DNA from: Mesotoga sp. BH458_6_3_2_1 | GTDB taxonomy: Bacteria; Thermotogota; Thermotogae; Petrotogales; Kosmotogaceae | Direction: 5' to 3' | NCBI RefSeq assembly: GCF_003664995.1 | Contig: NZ_JFHL01000029.1 | Location: 248,001-312,000 of the forward strand | DNA: 64,000 nucleotides | Shown: positions 36,869-46,315 of the stretch, in pieces | Layout of the letters: each line of letters opens with the position of its first letter | How positions within the stretch are numbered: the first letter of the stretch is position 1 | The notes under the pieces: model-generated | Database searches by the model: none | What the model was told of the DNA's origin: nothing | Seen by the model: only the letters and a program-made list of their open reading frames with translations | Position numbers and translations under genes: made by a program

Positions 36869-37891
36869 GTGGGTTCAGTTCCAGTGATTGGAATAGCGGG
36901 AATCGGGACATACATACCCGAGGGATTCATGACACCAGATGAGATTGCGGAGGCGACAGGAATTCCTCGAGACGTAATCGAATTGAAGTTTGGAGTGAAG
37001 AGAAGATTGATGCCCGGTCCCCATGACACCACAAGCAATTTGGGAATCAAAGCGGCATTAAAAGCTCTTGAGAATGCCGGGACTGATCCCAAGGACATTG
37101 ATCTAATAATCTGGAACGGCGCTCAACATAAAGACTACCCGTGCTGGCTGGCGGGACTGAAGGTTGCTGACGAAATCGGCGCTATCAACGCTTGGTCTTT
37201 TGATATGGAAGCAATGTGTGGATCTATGATGGCCGGTATTGACGTAGCAAAGAGTTTAATGATCGCTAGAGACGATGTTCATACAGTCCTGCTTGTAAGC
37301 GGCTATAGAAATGTGGATCTCATGAATCTTTCTGAACCATCTACTTCGTTTATGCTTGACGTTGGGGCAAGCGGAGCTGCTGTGGTTCTTAAGAAAGGCC
37401 ATAATGAGAACGTTGTTCTATCTTCGGCGTTCAAGGGTGACGGGTCATTCTCCGAGCTGTGTATCGTCCCAGTCGGGGGAACAAAAAAATGGCCTATGAG
37501 TCCTGAAGACGCAATGAACTATCATTTCTCTGTCCAAGGAGACCCTACGGAGTTCAAGAAACGCCTTGGAGAGACTACAATGCCGAATTTCTACTGGGTA
37601 ATCAGAGAGTCACTGAGAAAGAGTGGCTATTCTGAAAGTGATATCGATTATTTAGCGATTTTACATTTCAAAAGATCGGCTCATTTTGCAGTTCTTGAAG
37701 AGCTCGGACTGAAGGAAAATCAGAGTACGTACCTTGATTATTACGGCCATCTTGGACAAAATGATCAGATTCTCTCAATTGAATTGGGTTTGAAAGAAGG
37801 AAAGATCAAAGATGGTGATGTGATAGTTATGGTCGGCGCCGGATTGGGTTTCGTCTGGGCCGCGACAACAGTGAAATGGGGCAAGAATTAG
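36869..37891 (+). CDS. 3-oxoacyl-ACP synthase III-like thiolase-fold enzyme
   Basis: About 340 residues. FabH-like start GIAGIGTYIPEGFMT, active Cys in EAMCGSMMAG, and a His in LAILHFKRSAH. The position of the FabH Asn (YGN) reads YGHLGQND, so the third catalytic residue is His. It may condense or hydrolyse acyl-CoA thioesters other than fatty-acid primers. GTG 36869 has GAGGTG with suitable spacing. It is the first gene of a cluster with SDR, TetR, CoA-transferase, thiolase and a Liv-type importer. Confidence 0.85.
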   Translation: MGSVPVIGIAGIGTYIPEGFMTPDEIAEATGIPRDVIELKFGVKRRLMPGPHDTTSNLGIKAALKALENAGTDPKDIDLIIWNGAQHKDYPCWLAGLKVADEIGAINAWSFDMEAMCGSMMAGIDVAKSLMIARDDVHTVLLVSGYRNVDLMNLSEPSTSFMLDVGASGAAVVLKKGHNENVVLSSAFKGDGSFSELCIVPVGGTKKWPMSPEDAMNYHFSVQGDPTEFKKRLGETTMPNFYWVIRESLRKSGYSESDIDYLAILHFKRSAHFAVLEELGLKENQSTYLDYYGHLGQNDQILSIELGLKEGKIKDGDVIVMVGAGLGFVWAATTVKWGKN

Positions 37892-37902
37892 GAGGCGAAA
37901 AG

Positions 37903-38649
37903 GTGAGAATGGAAGGTAAAGTTGTCATCATAACTGGTGGCGCAAGTGGACTGGGTAAAGCTGCAGTCGAAAAGTTTGCCGGTGAAGGCGCGATTGTCTA
38001 CGCCTGCGATATGGACGTCGAAGGATTGGATAATCTGAAAAAGGAATTCTCCGCGCTTCCAGGCAAAGTAATTCCGAAAAGGCTCAACGTTACAGACAGG
38101 CCCGCAATAGCTGAATTGATTAATGAAATCAAAAGCGAATTTGGTCACATTGATGGGCTTGTCAATAATGCCGGAGTGACGAGAGACGCGTTGATTCAGA
38201 GGATGTCCGAAGAGGATTGGGACATGGTTATCAACGTCAACTTGAAAGGTGTATTCAACATGACGCAGGCGGTCGCTCCAGTGATGATAGATCAAGGTAG
38301 AGGCGCTATAGTGAATACTTCATCGATCGTCGGTGTATACGGGAATATCGGTCAATCTAACTACTCCGCTTCAAAGGGAGGCGTTATTGCAATGACCAAG
38401 AGCTGGGCTAAAGAGTTGACAAGAAAGGGTGCGAAGATCAGAGTAAACGCCGTGGCACCTGGATTCATAAAGACGCCTATGACTGAGAAAATGCCTGAGA
38501 AGATACTAACTTCGCTTGAAGAGAAGATCCCACTGAAGAGAATGGGACTCCCTGAGGAAATTGCAAATGTCTACTTCTTCTTGATTTCCGATGAGTCGAG
38601 TTATTTAACCGGTCAGATAATTGGCGTAGACGGGGGCCTCGTAATTTGA
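37903..38649 (+). CDS. Short-chain dehydrogenase/reductase, FabG-like
   Basis: About 248 residues. TGGASGLGKA for the cofactor, NNAG, and the catalytic Ser-Tyr-Lys in SSIVGVYGN and YSASKGG. The closest type is 3-oxoacyl-ACP reductase or 3-hydroxybutyrate/acetoacetyl-CoA reductase. In this cluster oxidation of a 3-hydroxy acid is plausible. AGGAGG with 7-nt spacing points to GTG 37903. The stop overlaps the tetR start (TTGA). Confidence 0.94.
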   Translation: MRMEGKVVIITGGASGLGKAAVEKFAGEGAIVYACDMDVEGLDNLKKEFSALPGKVIPKRLNVTDRPAIAELINEIKSEFGHIDGLVNNAGVTRDALIQRMSEEDWDMVINVNLKGVFNMTQAVAPVMIDQGRGAIVNTSSIVGVYGNIGQSNYSASKGGVIAMTKSWAKELTRKGAKIRVNAVAPGFIKTPMTEKMPEKILTSLEEKIPLKRMGLPEEIANVYFFLISDESSYLTGQIIGVDGGLVI

Positions 38650-39824
38650 AGGTCTCTCGAAGCGAGAGAACAAGACTACAAATAAAAGAGGCGGCTGAAG
38701 AGCTGTTCAGTCGCCTGGGTTTCGAAATGACCTCTGTCGCCAACATATGCAGAACCTGTGGACTTTCAAATGGAGCGTTTTATAGGCATTACACGGGTAA
38801 GGAGCAAGTATTCAAAGAGATCGTCCAGGATATCAAGACAAGATTTGAGTCTGCCTCTACGCTTGTAGTGGGACGAACTGCAGAAGAAAAGCTCTATTAC
38901 CTTTACAGGACAGTCTTCGATATTCTTTGGGAATCGCGGAGGAAGTTCATGGCCTTTCATGAGGCTGAGTATAGGTTTCCAGACGTAGAAAGCTCAGTTG
39001 ACAAGACTTACAAGGAGGCTCTTCTCTCAACGGTCTTAGACGATAGATCTTCACTTTCAATGCCTGAACTGTGGTTCATTATCGGAAGCTCAAGGTTCGC
39101 TGCGATCTACTGGATCATTTACAACGATACAAGGGTGCCCGATTTCACAGTGCAATCTCTCGTCGACTTCACCCTAAAAGGTTTTGTGAAGTCTGAAGAA
39201 CTGGATCGTACGTCTCTGGACTTCACTTTGGATAGAGTGAAAGTAAACGGCGAAGCAAAGGCCAAAGAAGTAATCCTCTTGGCAGCAGAAAGACTAATGG
39301 GTGTAAAGGGATATTTCGGGACATCGATCTATGACATCACTAGCAAAGCGGGCTACGGACAGGGCACGTTCTATCTTCATTTTGAAAGTAAGGGGAAACT
39401 CCTTCAAGAGCTTGTCTACCAGGCGAACAGGAATCTAAGAAGGACAATGAAAGACGCAGTCACTGGCGTTGAAGGCAGGTTAAACAGAGAGGTTAGATCC
39501 TTCAAGGCGTTTTTGCTCTTTATGGATGTTCACAAAGAGCTTTACAACATAGTGCGTGAATCTGAGTTTGTGCAGCCCGAGACAGGTCGTTTCTATTACG
39601 AAAGGCTTCTTACATCGTATATTAGCGCTCTTGAAGAAGCTAGATTGAAGGATGAGATCAAACCGATAGAATCTCGAGATCTAGGAGTCTTCCTCATGGG
39701 AATAGGACATTTCATGGGCCTTGATCTGCTTTTCGGCAAGGAGAAGAATTATGAGAAATGGGATGAATATCTGATAGAGCTGGCTTCTCTTATGGCAAAA
39801 GGTTATGGAGGTGCTTTTAGTTGA
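38646..39824 (+). CDS. Tandem TetR-family regulator with two HTH domains
   Basis: 392 residues, twice the usual length. The first TetR N-terminal HTH is near residues 8-55 (IKEAAEELFSRLGFEMTSV, then CGLSNGAFYRHY); the second is near 205-255 (VILLAAERLMGVKGYFGTS, then AGYGQGTFYLHFESKGKL). Each is followed by helices of a ligand/dimer domain. A pseudo-dimer in one chain is likely. TTG 38646 and the stop each form a TTGA overlap with a neighbour, so it is co-translated with the enzymes it probably controls. Confidence 0.9.
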   Translation: MKVSRSERTRLQIKEAAEELFSRLGFEMTSVANICRTCGLSNGAFYRHYTGKEQVFKEIVQDIKTRFESASTLVVGRTAEEKLYYLYRTVFDILWESRRKFMAFHEAEYRFPDVESSVDKTYKEALLSTVLDDRSSLSMPELWFIIGSSRFAAIYWIIYNDTRVPDFTVQSLVDFTLKGFVKSEELDRTSLDFTLDRVKVNGEAKAKEVILLAAERLMGVKGYFGTSIYDITSKAGYGQGTFYLHFESKGKLLQELVYQANRNLRRTMKDAVTGVEGRLNREVRSFKAFLLFMDVHKELYNIVRESEFVQPETGRFYYERLLTSYISALEEARLKDEIKPIESRDLGVFLMGIGHFMGLDLLFGKEKNYEKWDEYLIELASLMAKGYGGAFS

Positions 39825-41119
39825 ACTGGAATGATGAATACAGGAAGAAAAAGATATCGATTGAGGAAGGTTTGAGGAACATCAGATCGGGAACTAAGAT
39901 TGTAACAAGCATGGCGGCAATGGAAGCTCAGGGACTTCTGAAGAACCTCCACAGGGTTGAAGGCGTTGAAAATGTTGCCGTTGCTACATGTTTGAACATT
40001 GGGGAATACCCCTTCTTTGTGAATAAAGAATACGAAGGCAAGTTTCTCAATGAGTCCTGGTTCCATTCGGTAGGGGCCAGAAAGGCAGTTAGTAACGGTC
40101 TCAGGACAGTCACATACATTCCGAACAATCTTCACACTGCCGGTGTGGAAAGGATCATGGCAAACACACCAGACATCTTCTGGGGAGTCGCCTCGCCGAT
40201 GGATAGAAATGGATACATGACTGTTTCTTTATCCACTGTGTACGAAAGAGACATGGTCGAGAACGCAAAGATGGTAATTATGGAAGTGAATGAAAAAGCT
40301 CCAAAGACTCACGGAGATACTCACGTACATATAAGCGAAGTCGACTATGTGATCGAGAATAGTTTTGAAATCCCCGAACTGCCAGATACTGAGCCTTCAA
40401 AAACGGAGATGAGCATTGCGGGTCACATTTCGTCGCTTGTTGAAGATGGTTCGACTCTGCAGATCGGAATCGGGGGCATTCCAAATGCCGTCGCAAAGCT
40501 TATGGAGGACAAGCACGACCTCGGGATCCATACCGAGATGTTCACAGAGTCGATGATTCATCTATTTGAGAAGGGCGCCATAACCAACAGGAAGAAAAGT
40601 CTGTGGAAAGGCAAGTTCATTGCAACTTTCGCCCTTGGAACAAAGGAAATGTACTCTTTCATTGAGGATAACCCGGGTGTTCTTCTGCTCAGAGGCAACT
40701 ATGTCAATGATCCGTACGTGGTCGCGCAGAATGACAAAATGGTTTCGATAAATACGGCCATCTCTGTCGATCTAACAGGGCAGGTATGTTCTGAAGCAAT
40801 TGGTACTCGACACTACAGTGGCACTGGCGGACAGCTTGACACACATAGGGGAGCCTCGATGGCGAAGAATGGGAAGGGAATAATTGCCCTCAGATCAACC
40901 GCCAAGAAAGGAACCGTCTCGACAATAGTGCCTCTTCTCCCTATGGGCTCGCCGGTAACTGTACCAAGACAGGATATCGATTATGTCGTTACGGAGTTTG
41001 GATTGGCGAGATTGAAGGGACTTAATGTATTCCAAAGAGTAGAAGCATTGCTCAATATTTCTCACCCGGATTTCAGATCAGAGCTTAGAAAACAAGCTAG
41101 CGATATTGGATTAATATAG
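39821..41119 (+). CDS. Acetyl-CoA hydrolase/4-hydroxybutyrate-type CoA-transferase
   Basis: 432 residues. LGIHTEMFTESMIHLFEKGAI contains the region of the catalytic Glu in short pieces, and GTGGQLDTHRGA and DYVVTEFGLARLKG are C-terminal family marks. Such enzymes move CoA between acetyl-CoA or butyryl-CoA and an organic acid. TTG 39821 follows GGAGGTG and overlaps the tetR stop. Followed 11 bp later by thiolase, which suggests CoA activation of a 3-keto acid and thiolysis. Confidence 0.93.
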   Translation: MNWNDEYRKKKISIEEGLRNIRSGTKIVTSMAAMEAQGLLKNLHRVEGVENVAVATCLNIGEYPFFVNKEYEGKFLNESWFHSVGARKAVSNGLRTVTYIPNNLHTAGVERIMANTPDIFWGVASPMDRNGYMTVSLSTVYERDMVENAKMVIMEVNEKAPKTHGDTHVHISEVDYVIENSFEIPELPDTEPSKTEMSIAGHISSLVEDGSTLQIGIGGIPNAVAKLMEDKHDLGIHTEMFTESMIHLFEKGAITNRKKSLWKGKFIATFALGTKEMYSFIEDNPGVLLLRGNYVNDPYVVAQNDKMVSINTAISVDLTGQVCSEAIGTRHYSGTGGQLDTHRGASMAKNGKGIIALRSTAKKGTVSTIVPLLPMGSPVTVPRQDIDYVVTEFGLARLKGLNVFQRVEALLNISHPDFRSELRKQASDIGLI

Positions 41120-41130
41120 GAGGTTTCTTG

Positions 41131-42330
41131 ATGAAAAAGGTCTTCATAGTTGGTGCAAAAAGGACAGCAATCGGTACTTTTGGAGGAACTCTGAAGGATG
41201 TACCGGCTGTGGAAATTGGAGTGACTGCTTCAAAAGCCGCAATAGAGCACTCTAAGGTCGATCCTAAGAACATTGAAGAGGCAATAATGGGCTGCATTCT
41301 AACTGCGAATCAGGGTATGGGACCGGGAAGACAGGTATCAATTGGGGCAGGTCTTCCAATTGAGAGCCCAGGGTACTCAGTCAATATGCTTTGTGGTTCT
41401 GGAATGAAGTCGACAATGATAGGGGCGCAAGATATTCTCTTAGGCGAAGCCGAGCTAGTACTTACAGGGGGTATGGAGAATATGTCTATAGCACCCTATA
41501 TGTTAGACAAAGCCAGGTTTGGATACAGAATGGGCAGCGGGTCGATTGTAGATCACATGATACGGGATGGCCTTACAGACGTATTCAATGACTATCACAT
41601 GGGAGTGACTGCTGAAAATCTGGCTGAGAAATATGGCATCAGCAGGCTTGAGCAGGACGAGTTTGCACTTGAAAGTCAGAAAAGAGCCAAGGAAGCCATC
41701 TCGGCAGGAAAGTTCAAAGATGAAATCGTTCCTTTGGTTATTAAAGGAAGAAAGGGAGACGTCGTTTTCGATACCGATGAGCACCCAAGAGATACGAGCA
41801 TGGAAATTCTGGGCAAACTCAGACCGGCCTTCAAGAAGGATGGTTCGGTAACAGCCGGGAATTCTTCGGGAATAAACGATGGGGCAAGTGCGACAGTCCT
41901 TGCGAGTGAAGAAGCAGTAGAAAAGTACGGACTGAAACCGATCGCGGAGATAGTCTCTTTTGCGCAGGCCGGAGTGGACCCCGCAATTATGGGATACGGC
42001 CCGGTGCCAGCCGTTGAGAAGGCTCTGAAAAAAGCGTCCATGGATGTCAAAGCCATCGATCTTATCGAGCTAAATGAAGCCTTTGCTTCTCAGTCACTGT
42101 CAGTATTGAAGGGTCTTATGGAGATCTATGGGGTTTCCAAGGAATGGCTTCTCGATAGAACTAATGTCAATGGAGGCGCGATTGCTCTTGGCCATCCGAT
42201 AGGTGCGTCTGGTAACAGAATCATAGTTACGCTCCTATATGAAATGGAGAAGAGAAATCTTGAGTTCGGCCTGGCTTCACTTTGTATAGGCGGCGGAATG
42301 GGAACCGCAGTAGTAGTGAAGAGAGTCTAA
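41131..42330 (+). CDS. Acetyl-CoA C-acetyltransferase (thiolase)
   Basis: About 399 residues. Nucleophile Cys in NMLCGSGMKS, His in ALGHPIGASG, and the second Cys in CIGGGMGTA; all three active residues are present. It splits or forms acetoacetyl-CoA. AGGAGG with 7-nt spacing supports ATG 41131. It lies between CoA-transferase and the importer genes. Confidence 0.96.
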   Translation: MKKVFIVGAKRTAIGTFGGTLKDVPAVEIGVTASKAAIEHSKVDPKNIEEAIMGCILTANQGMGPGRQVSIGAGLPIESPGYSVNMLCGSGMKSTMIGAQDILLGEAELVLTGGMENMSIAPYMLDKARFGYRMGSGSIVDHMIRDGLTDVFNDYHMGVTAENLAEKYGISRLEQDEFALESQKRAKEAISAGKFKDEIVPLVIKGRKGDVVFDTDEHPRDTSMEILGKLRPAFKKDGSVTAGNSSGINDGASATVLASEEAVEKYGLKPIAEIVSFAQAGVDPAIMGYGPVPAVEKALKKASMDVKAIDLIELNEAFASQSLSVLKGLMEIYGVSKEWLLDRTNVNGGAIALGHPIGASGNRIIVTLLYEMEKRNLEFGLASLCIGGGMGTAVVVKRV

Positions 42331-42424
42331 TTCATTGAGTATCAAAAGCGTCGCTTTTTTGAAAGAGGTTCGGAAGTACACAGTTTCTAAACCATCTGTA
42401 ACAACCTACGTAGGAGGTGGGAAA

Positions 42425-43660
42425 GTGAAAAGAGTATTGTTGGTTCTACTTGTGGTTGCAGTGGCGGTATCAATAACATTTGCGGCCACACCAATCAAGA
42501 TCGGAGCAGTTCTTCCCCTGGGAGATATCACGGGAGATCAGGCTGCAAAGGCAATGAAGCTCGCGGTAAGCGAAATCAACGCAGAAGGTGGTCTGCTTGG
42601 AAGGCCTCTAGAACTGATCATAATCGATGATGAACTGACGCCCGAAAAGGGAGCGGCCGCGATTTCCAGGCTTGCAACAGTGGACAGAGTCGATTTCTTC
42701 GTTGGTGGAATGAGCACTGGAGTACACTTCGCGCAGATTCCTGTTATGAAGAGCTTCCAGAAAGTCACGATTTGGATAGGAGCTGCTGGCTCTCAGTGCG
42801 AAGTAGCCGTCGGTCCAGATGCTGACTGGTATTTCCATTTGCATCCATGGGATTATCAGCAGGGTGCAAGTTATGGTCAAGGTTGGACAGACCTCGCAGA
42901 AGCCTATTCGAACATTGAAATCAACAAGGTCTTCCTGGCCTATGAAGAAGGCGCGTTTGGAACCGGTTCCCATGAATCTTATATAGCTTTGCAAGCACTG
43001 GCGGCAGAAGGCCAAGGTGCCTGGTCCGAAGTTATGGGCGATTACATGGGAGTCTCCTTCAAGAGTGCCGCTCTTGGCGGAGGAGATTACAGAGCGATGC
43101 TTCAGCAGGCTAAGGCGTATGACCCCGATCTCTTTGTCTGGGCGGGTTACGATGCCGATGCTCTTCCAATGCTTCAGCAGGCCAAAGAAGTTGGCTTTGC
43201 ACCTAGGTTTTTCGTCGGAGCGCCTCCAGGTTGGCCGGCACATTTCGGCGACTCCCCTCTGGCAGAAGGAGTGACACTCTACGGGATGTGGGCTCCAACA
43301 ATAAACAAGGTAAGCCCAGTTGCCGAACATTTCTGGAATGCATATATTGAGATGTTTAACGAAGAACCGGCGACATATTTTGCACCGCTCGGCTACACAA
43401 ATATCTACTTCCTGGCGGAAGGAATCAAAGCCGCAGGCACAATCGATAAGGAACCACTCATCGAAGCCCTGGAACAGGTGGAGTACCCCTCACCAATTGG
43501 AGAAGTTCTTAAGATAGCTCCAAGCAACGTAATTAAGCATCAGGGTTTCACCGCCCAGAAGATACTACAGTGGCAGGGTGGCGAACAGCATGTAATTTGG
43601 CCTCTCGAACTCAAGACGGCCGAGCCGAAATATCCATTCCCTTCCTGGGATGGGAGATAA
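42425..43660 (+). CDS. Branched-chain-type ABC transporter substrate-binding protein
   Basis: About 411 residues. Signal peptide KRVLLVLLVVAVAVSITFA, followed by the LivK-type start PIKIGAVLPLGDITGD and INAEGGLLGRPLELI. It is a periplasmic binding protein of the Leu/Ile/Val or amide type; the ligand may be a short organic acid here, judging from the neighbours. GTG 42425 follows GGAGGTGGG. A hairpin separates it from the permease genes. Confidence 0.94.
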   Translation: MKRVLLVLLVVAVAVSITFAATPIKIGAVLPLGDITGDQAAKAMKLAVSEINAEGGLLGRPLELIIIDDELTPEKGAAAISRLATVDRVDFFVGGMSTGVHFAQIPVMKSFQKVTIWIGAAGSQCEVAVGPDADWYFHLHPWDYQQGASYGQGWTDLAEAYSNIEINKVFLAYEEGAFGTGSHESYIALQALAAEGQGAWSEVMGDYMGVSFKSAALGGGDYRAMLQQAKAYDPDLFVWAGYDADALPMLQQAKEVGFAPRFFVGAPPGWPAHFGDSPLAEGVTLYGMWAPTINKVSPVAEHFWNAYIEMFNEEPATYFAPLGYTNIYFLAEGIKAAGTIDKEPLIEALEQVEYPSPIGEVLKIAPSNVIKHQGFTAQKILQWQGGEQHVIWPLELKTAEPKYPFPSWDGR

Positions 43661-43671
43661 CAAATAGTGCA

Positions 43672-43703
43672 GGTCGGGCAGTGATGCCCGACCTTACTGT
43701 CTT
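43672..43703 (+). terminator. Intra-operon hairpin after the binding-protein gene
   Basis: GGTCGGGCA (43672-43680), loop GTGA, TGCCCGACC (43685-43693), then TTACTGTCTT. Weak T tract, so it may act as partial terminator or RNA-stabilising hairpin that raises binding protein over permease. Confidence 0.6.
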
Positions 43704-43732
43704 AAAAAGTTGTTACCAGGGTGGTGAAGGAC

Positions 43733-44662
43733 TTGGAAAAGATCTCTTTCTTAAAAAAGCATAGAGGCGTTTTTATCCTTGTTGCAATACTTGTTATCGT
43801 AGCAATTTGGAAGCCATTAGCTGCGATTTATGGTATTCAAAGGGGCAGTCTATATGCGTTGATAGGGCTGCCATTAGCTCTGACTCTTGGAGTTGTCGGG
43901 ATAATGAATCTCGCGCATGGTGATCTCCTTTCATTGGGGACCTACTTTGTGTATCTTTTTGCAGTCAACGCAGGCATGGATCCTCTAGTTTCTATTATTC
44001 CGGCCTTTATTTTGCTTTTTGTTCTGGGAGTAATAATCTATAAGTTGACCATTACGAAGGTTCTTAAGGCTGGTCATCTAAACCAGTTGCTACTGACATT
44101 CGGTATTTCAATGATCGTGCTGGAGCTGATGAAGGTTATCTGGACGACTCGACCAAGAAGCGTGTATGTGGAGTACGCATCAGAATCTGCGTCAATCGCG
44201 GGTGTAAGATTCGGAACATATGAACTACTGTACGTTGCGTTTGCATTCGGAGTTCTGATTGCACTTCAGCTCTTCTTGAAAAAGACTAGATTGGGTCAAG
44301 CGACATTTGCCGTTGGTCAGAATCCTCAGGGTGCGAAGATTGTTGGGATTAATACGGGTTTCGTCTACCTCTTTGTATTTGGGATATCCGTTGCGATTCT
44401 AGGTATTGCTGCGGGAGTCATGGTCCCAAGATTTGCCATCTTTCCTTCGGTAGGTGCTGCATATACAATGAAATCCTTTTGTCTCGTTGCAATGGCAGGT
44501 CTTGGCAATCTGACGGGTATCTTAATAAGCGGACTCGTACTTGGAGTTGGAGAGGCAATCGTTCAATCGATACCGGGTTATTCGGGTTGGTCGGACATAG
44601 TCTTCTTCGGAGTTCTGATAGCTGTCATCATGATAAGATCGTTGAGGAGGCAGTCACTATGA
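43733..44662 (+). CDS. LivH-type ABC transporter permease
   Basis: About 309 residues, with 8 or so membrane helices and the LivH marks GLPLALTLGVVGIMNLAHGD and AVGQNPQGAKIVGIN. Start is uncertain: TTG 43733 lies 8 nt after GGTGG, GTG 43721 lacks a ribosome site. The stop overlaps the next permease (ATGA). Confidence 0.92.
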   Translation: MEKISFLKKHRGVFILVAILVIVAIWKPLAAIYGIQRGSLYALIGLPLALTLGVVGIMNLAHGDLLSLGTYFVYLFAVNAGMDPLVSIIPAFILLFVLGVIIYKLTITKVLKAGHLNQLLLTFGISMIVLELMKVIWTTRPRSVYVEYASESASIAGVRFGTYELLYVAFAFGVLIALQLFLKKTRLGQATFAVGQNPQGAKIVGINTGFVYLFVFGISVAILGIAAGVMVPRFAIFPSVGAAYTMKSFCLVAMAGLGNLTGILISGLVLGVGEAIVQSIPGYSGWSDIVFFGVLIAVIMIRSLRRQSL

Positions 44663-45597
44663 AGATTACAAAACCTATTCTCGTTCTGATTCTTCTCGCG
44701 GCAGCTATTGCGCTTCCATTAATGACTGAATCATACTTCATAACTGTCGCCATAACTATACTGACTTTCATGAGTCTGGCCTTGAGTTGGGATATGATGT
44801 TGAGAACTGGCCAGCTTTCATTTGGTACTGCAGGTTTCTTTGGACTTGGAGGATACGCAGGAATTATTGCTGTTGCAGATTCTGGAGTTGATCCAATCAC
44901 AGGGATAATAATTGCCGGGTTGGTTGCAGGGATAGTCTCGCTAGTCCTGGGTATGGCAATTCTAAGACTTAGAGGACTGTACTTCGCAATTACAACGATG
45001 GCCTTGGCAAGCGTGTTTATGGTGATTATTAGGAATATTCACAAAATCTCGGGAGGACCTAGCGGAAAGGTCGTGCAGAATACTCTGTTCAACTACGATT
45101 CCAACAAGGTCTACTGGTTCATGCTAGGAATTGCCGTTGTAACGATTATTGTCTCGGAAGTCTTCCAGAGAACAAGGATACACTTTGCTATCGATTCCAT
45201 AAGGGCAGATGAGACTGTAGCGAAATCTCACGGAGTTAACATATACAAGTATTTGATTCTTGTATTTGTAATCACTTCCATTATCCAAGGCGTCATTGGC
45301 GCGACATATGCTTTGCAGTATGGCTTTGTCTTCCCAGAAAGTAGCTTCTCAGCTCATTACTTGCTTCTTCCGATAGCTATGGCTCTTGTTGGGGGCATAT
45401 ACTCTACCGTCGGTTCGGTAATTGGGGCAATCATCCTCGGTCTTTCATCGGAGTATCTGAAGCTGATAATGCCCTATGGACATTTGATTATTTACGGCGT
45501 AATTATTGTTGTAGTAGTTCTCTTTTTGCCCAACGGTGTATATGGCGCAGTGAAAGACATAATGGGATTCAGAAAACGCCGTCTGGAGGAAAGATAA
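44659..45597 (+). CDS. LivM-type ABC transporter permease
   Basis: 312 residues, multi-helix membrane protein. GQLSFGTAGFFGLGGYAG and the loop SIRADETVAKSHGVNIYKYL are typical of LivM. GAGGAGG with 8-nt spacing sets ATG 44659, which overlaps the livH stop; a longer frame beginning inside livH is not real. Confidence 0.94.
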   Translation: MKITKPILVLILLAAAIALPLMTESYFITVAITILTFMSLALSWDMMLRTGQLSFGTAGFFGLGGYAGIIAVADSGVDPITGIIIAGLVAGIVSLVLGMAILRLRGLYFAITTMALASVFMVIIRNIHKISGGPSGKVVQNTLFNYDSNKVYWFMLGIAVVTIIVSEVFQRTRIHFAIDSIRADETVAKSHGVNIYKYLILVFVITSIIQGVIGATYALQYGFVFPESSFSAHYLLLPIAMALVGGIYSTVGSVIGAIILGLSSEYLKLIMPYGHLIIYGVIIVVVVLFLPNGVYGAVKDIMGFRKRRLEER

Positions 45598-45598
45598 A

Positions 45599-46315
45599 AT
45601 GAGTATTCTCAAATTGGAAGGAGTAACAAAACGCTTCGGTGGACTTGTCGCAGTTGACAACGTCACGATGGAGGTCCAGAAGGGCGAAATACTCGGCCTG
45701 ATAGGACCAAACGGAGCAGGAAAGACAACTCTAACGAACCTTATATCCGGTGTTCACACTGTTAGCGAGGGGAAGATAGTATTTGATGGAACAGATATTA
45801 CACTTCTTCCTGCTCACAAAAGATGTAATCTTGGCATCGCAAGAACCTTTCAGATTGCAAGGCCACTGAAGAACCTCACGGTAATTGAAAATATAATGAT
45901 AGGAGGTCTCTTTGGAAAGGGCGAAAAGCTAAGTGAGAGTCGAAAAAGCGCTTTGAAGCTTTGCGAAACAATCGGTTTGTCTAAGCCTGACGAAACCCTT
46001 GACAAGATAACTGTGCTTGAAATAAAGAAAATTGAAATCGCTAGGGCGATGGCTACGAACCCGAAGATTCTGTTCCTTGACGAAGTGATGTCTGGATTGA
46101 ACATGGATGAAACTAGAGAGATGATAGAAACGGTCAGGAAGATTAGGAATACTGGAGTGACAATCTGCATTATTGAGCACGTAATGAGCGTAATAAGGGA
46201 GATTACAGAGCGAGTTGTTGTTCTGGATAGAGGAGAAATCCTTGCAGAGGGTCCGTACAGTGAAGTGTCGCAGCAACATAACGTTATCACAGCTTATCTG
46301 GGGGAGGATGCCTGA
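45599..46315 (+). CDS. LivG-type ABC transporter ATP-binding protein
   Basis: 238 residues. Walker A GPNGAGKTT, IARTFQ after the Q-loop region, and Walker B KILFLDEVMSGLN. The signature LSGGQ is poorly kept (TVLEIKKIEIARAMA), an odd change for this family. One of two ATPases of the importer. TGATG overlap with the next gene. Confidence 0.93.
   Translation: MSILKLEGVTKRFGGLVAVDNVTMEVQKGEILGLIGPNGAGKTTLTNLISGVHTVSEGKIVFDGTDITLLPAHKRCNLGIARTFQIARPLKNLTVIENIMIGGLFGKGEKLSESRKSALKLCETIGLSKPDETLDKITVLEIKKIEIARAMATNPKILFLDEVMSGLNMDETREMIETVRKIRNTGVTICIIEHVMSVIREITERVVVLDRGEILAEGPYSEVSQQHNVITAYLGEDA

Noticed and set aside
42405-42414. CCTACGTAGG palindrome over the ribosome site of the binding-protein gene
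   Set aside because: Without a loop it cannot fold as a hairpin, and 10 bp is short for an operator.
44479-44658. N-terminal extension of the second permease frame into the first
   Set aside because: A good ribosome site and ATGA overlap place the start at 44659.
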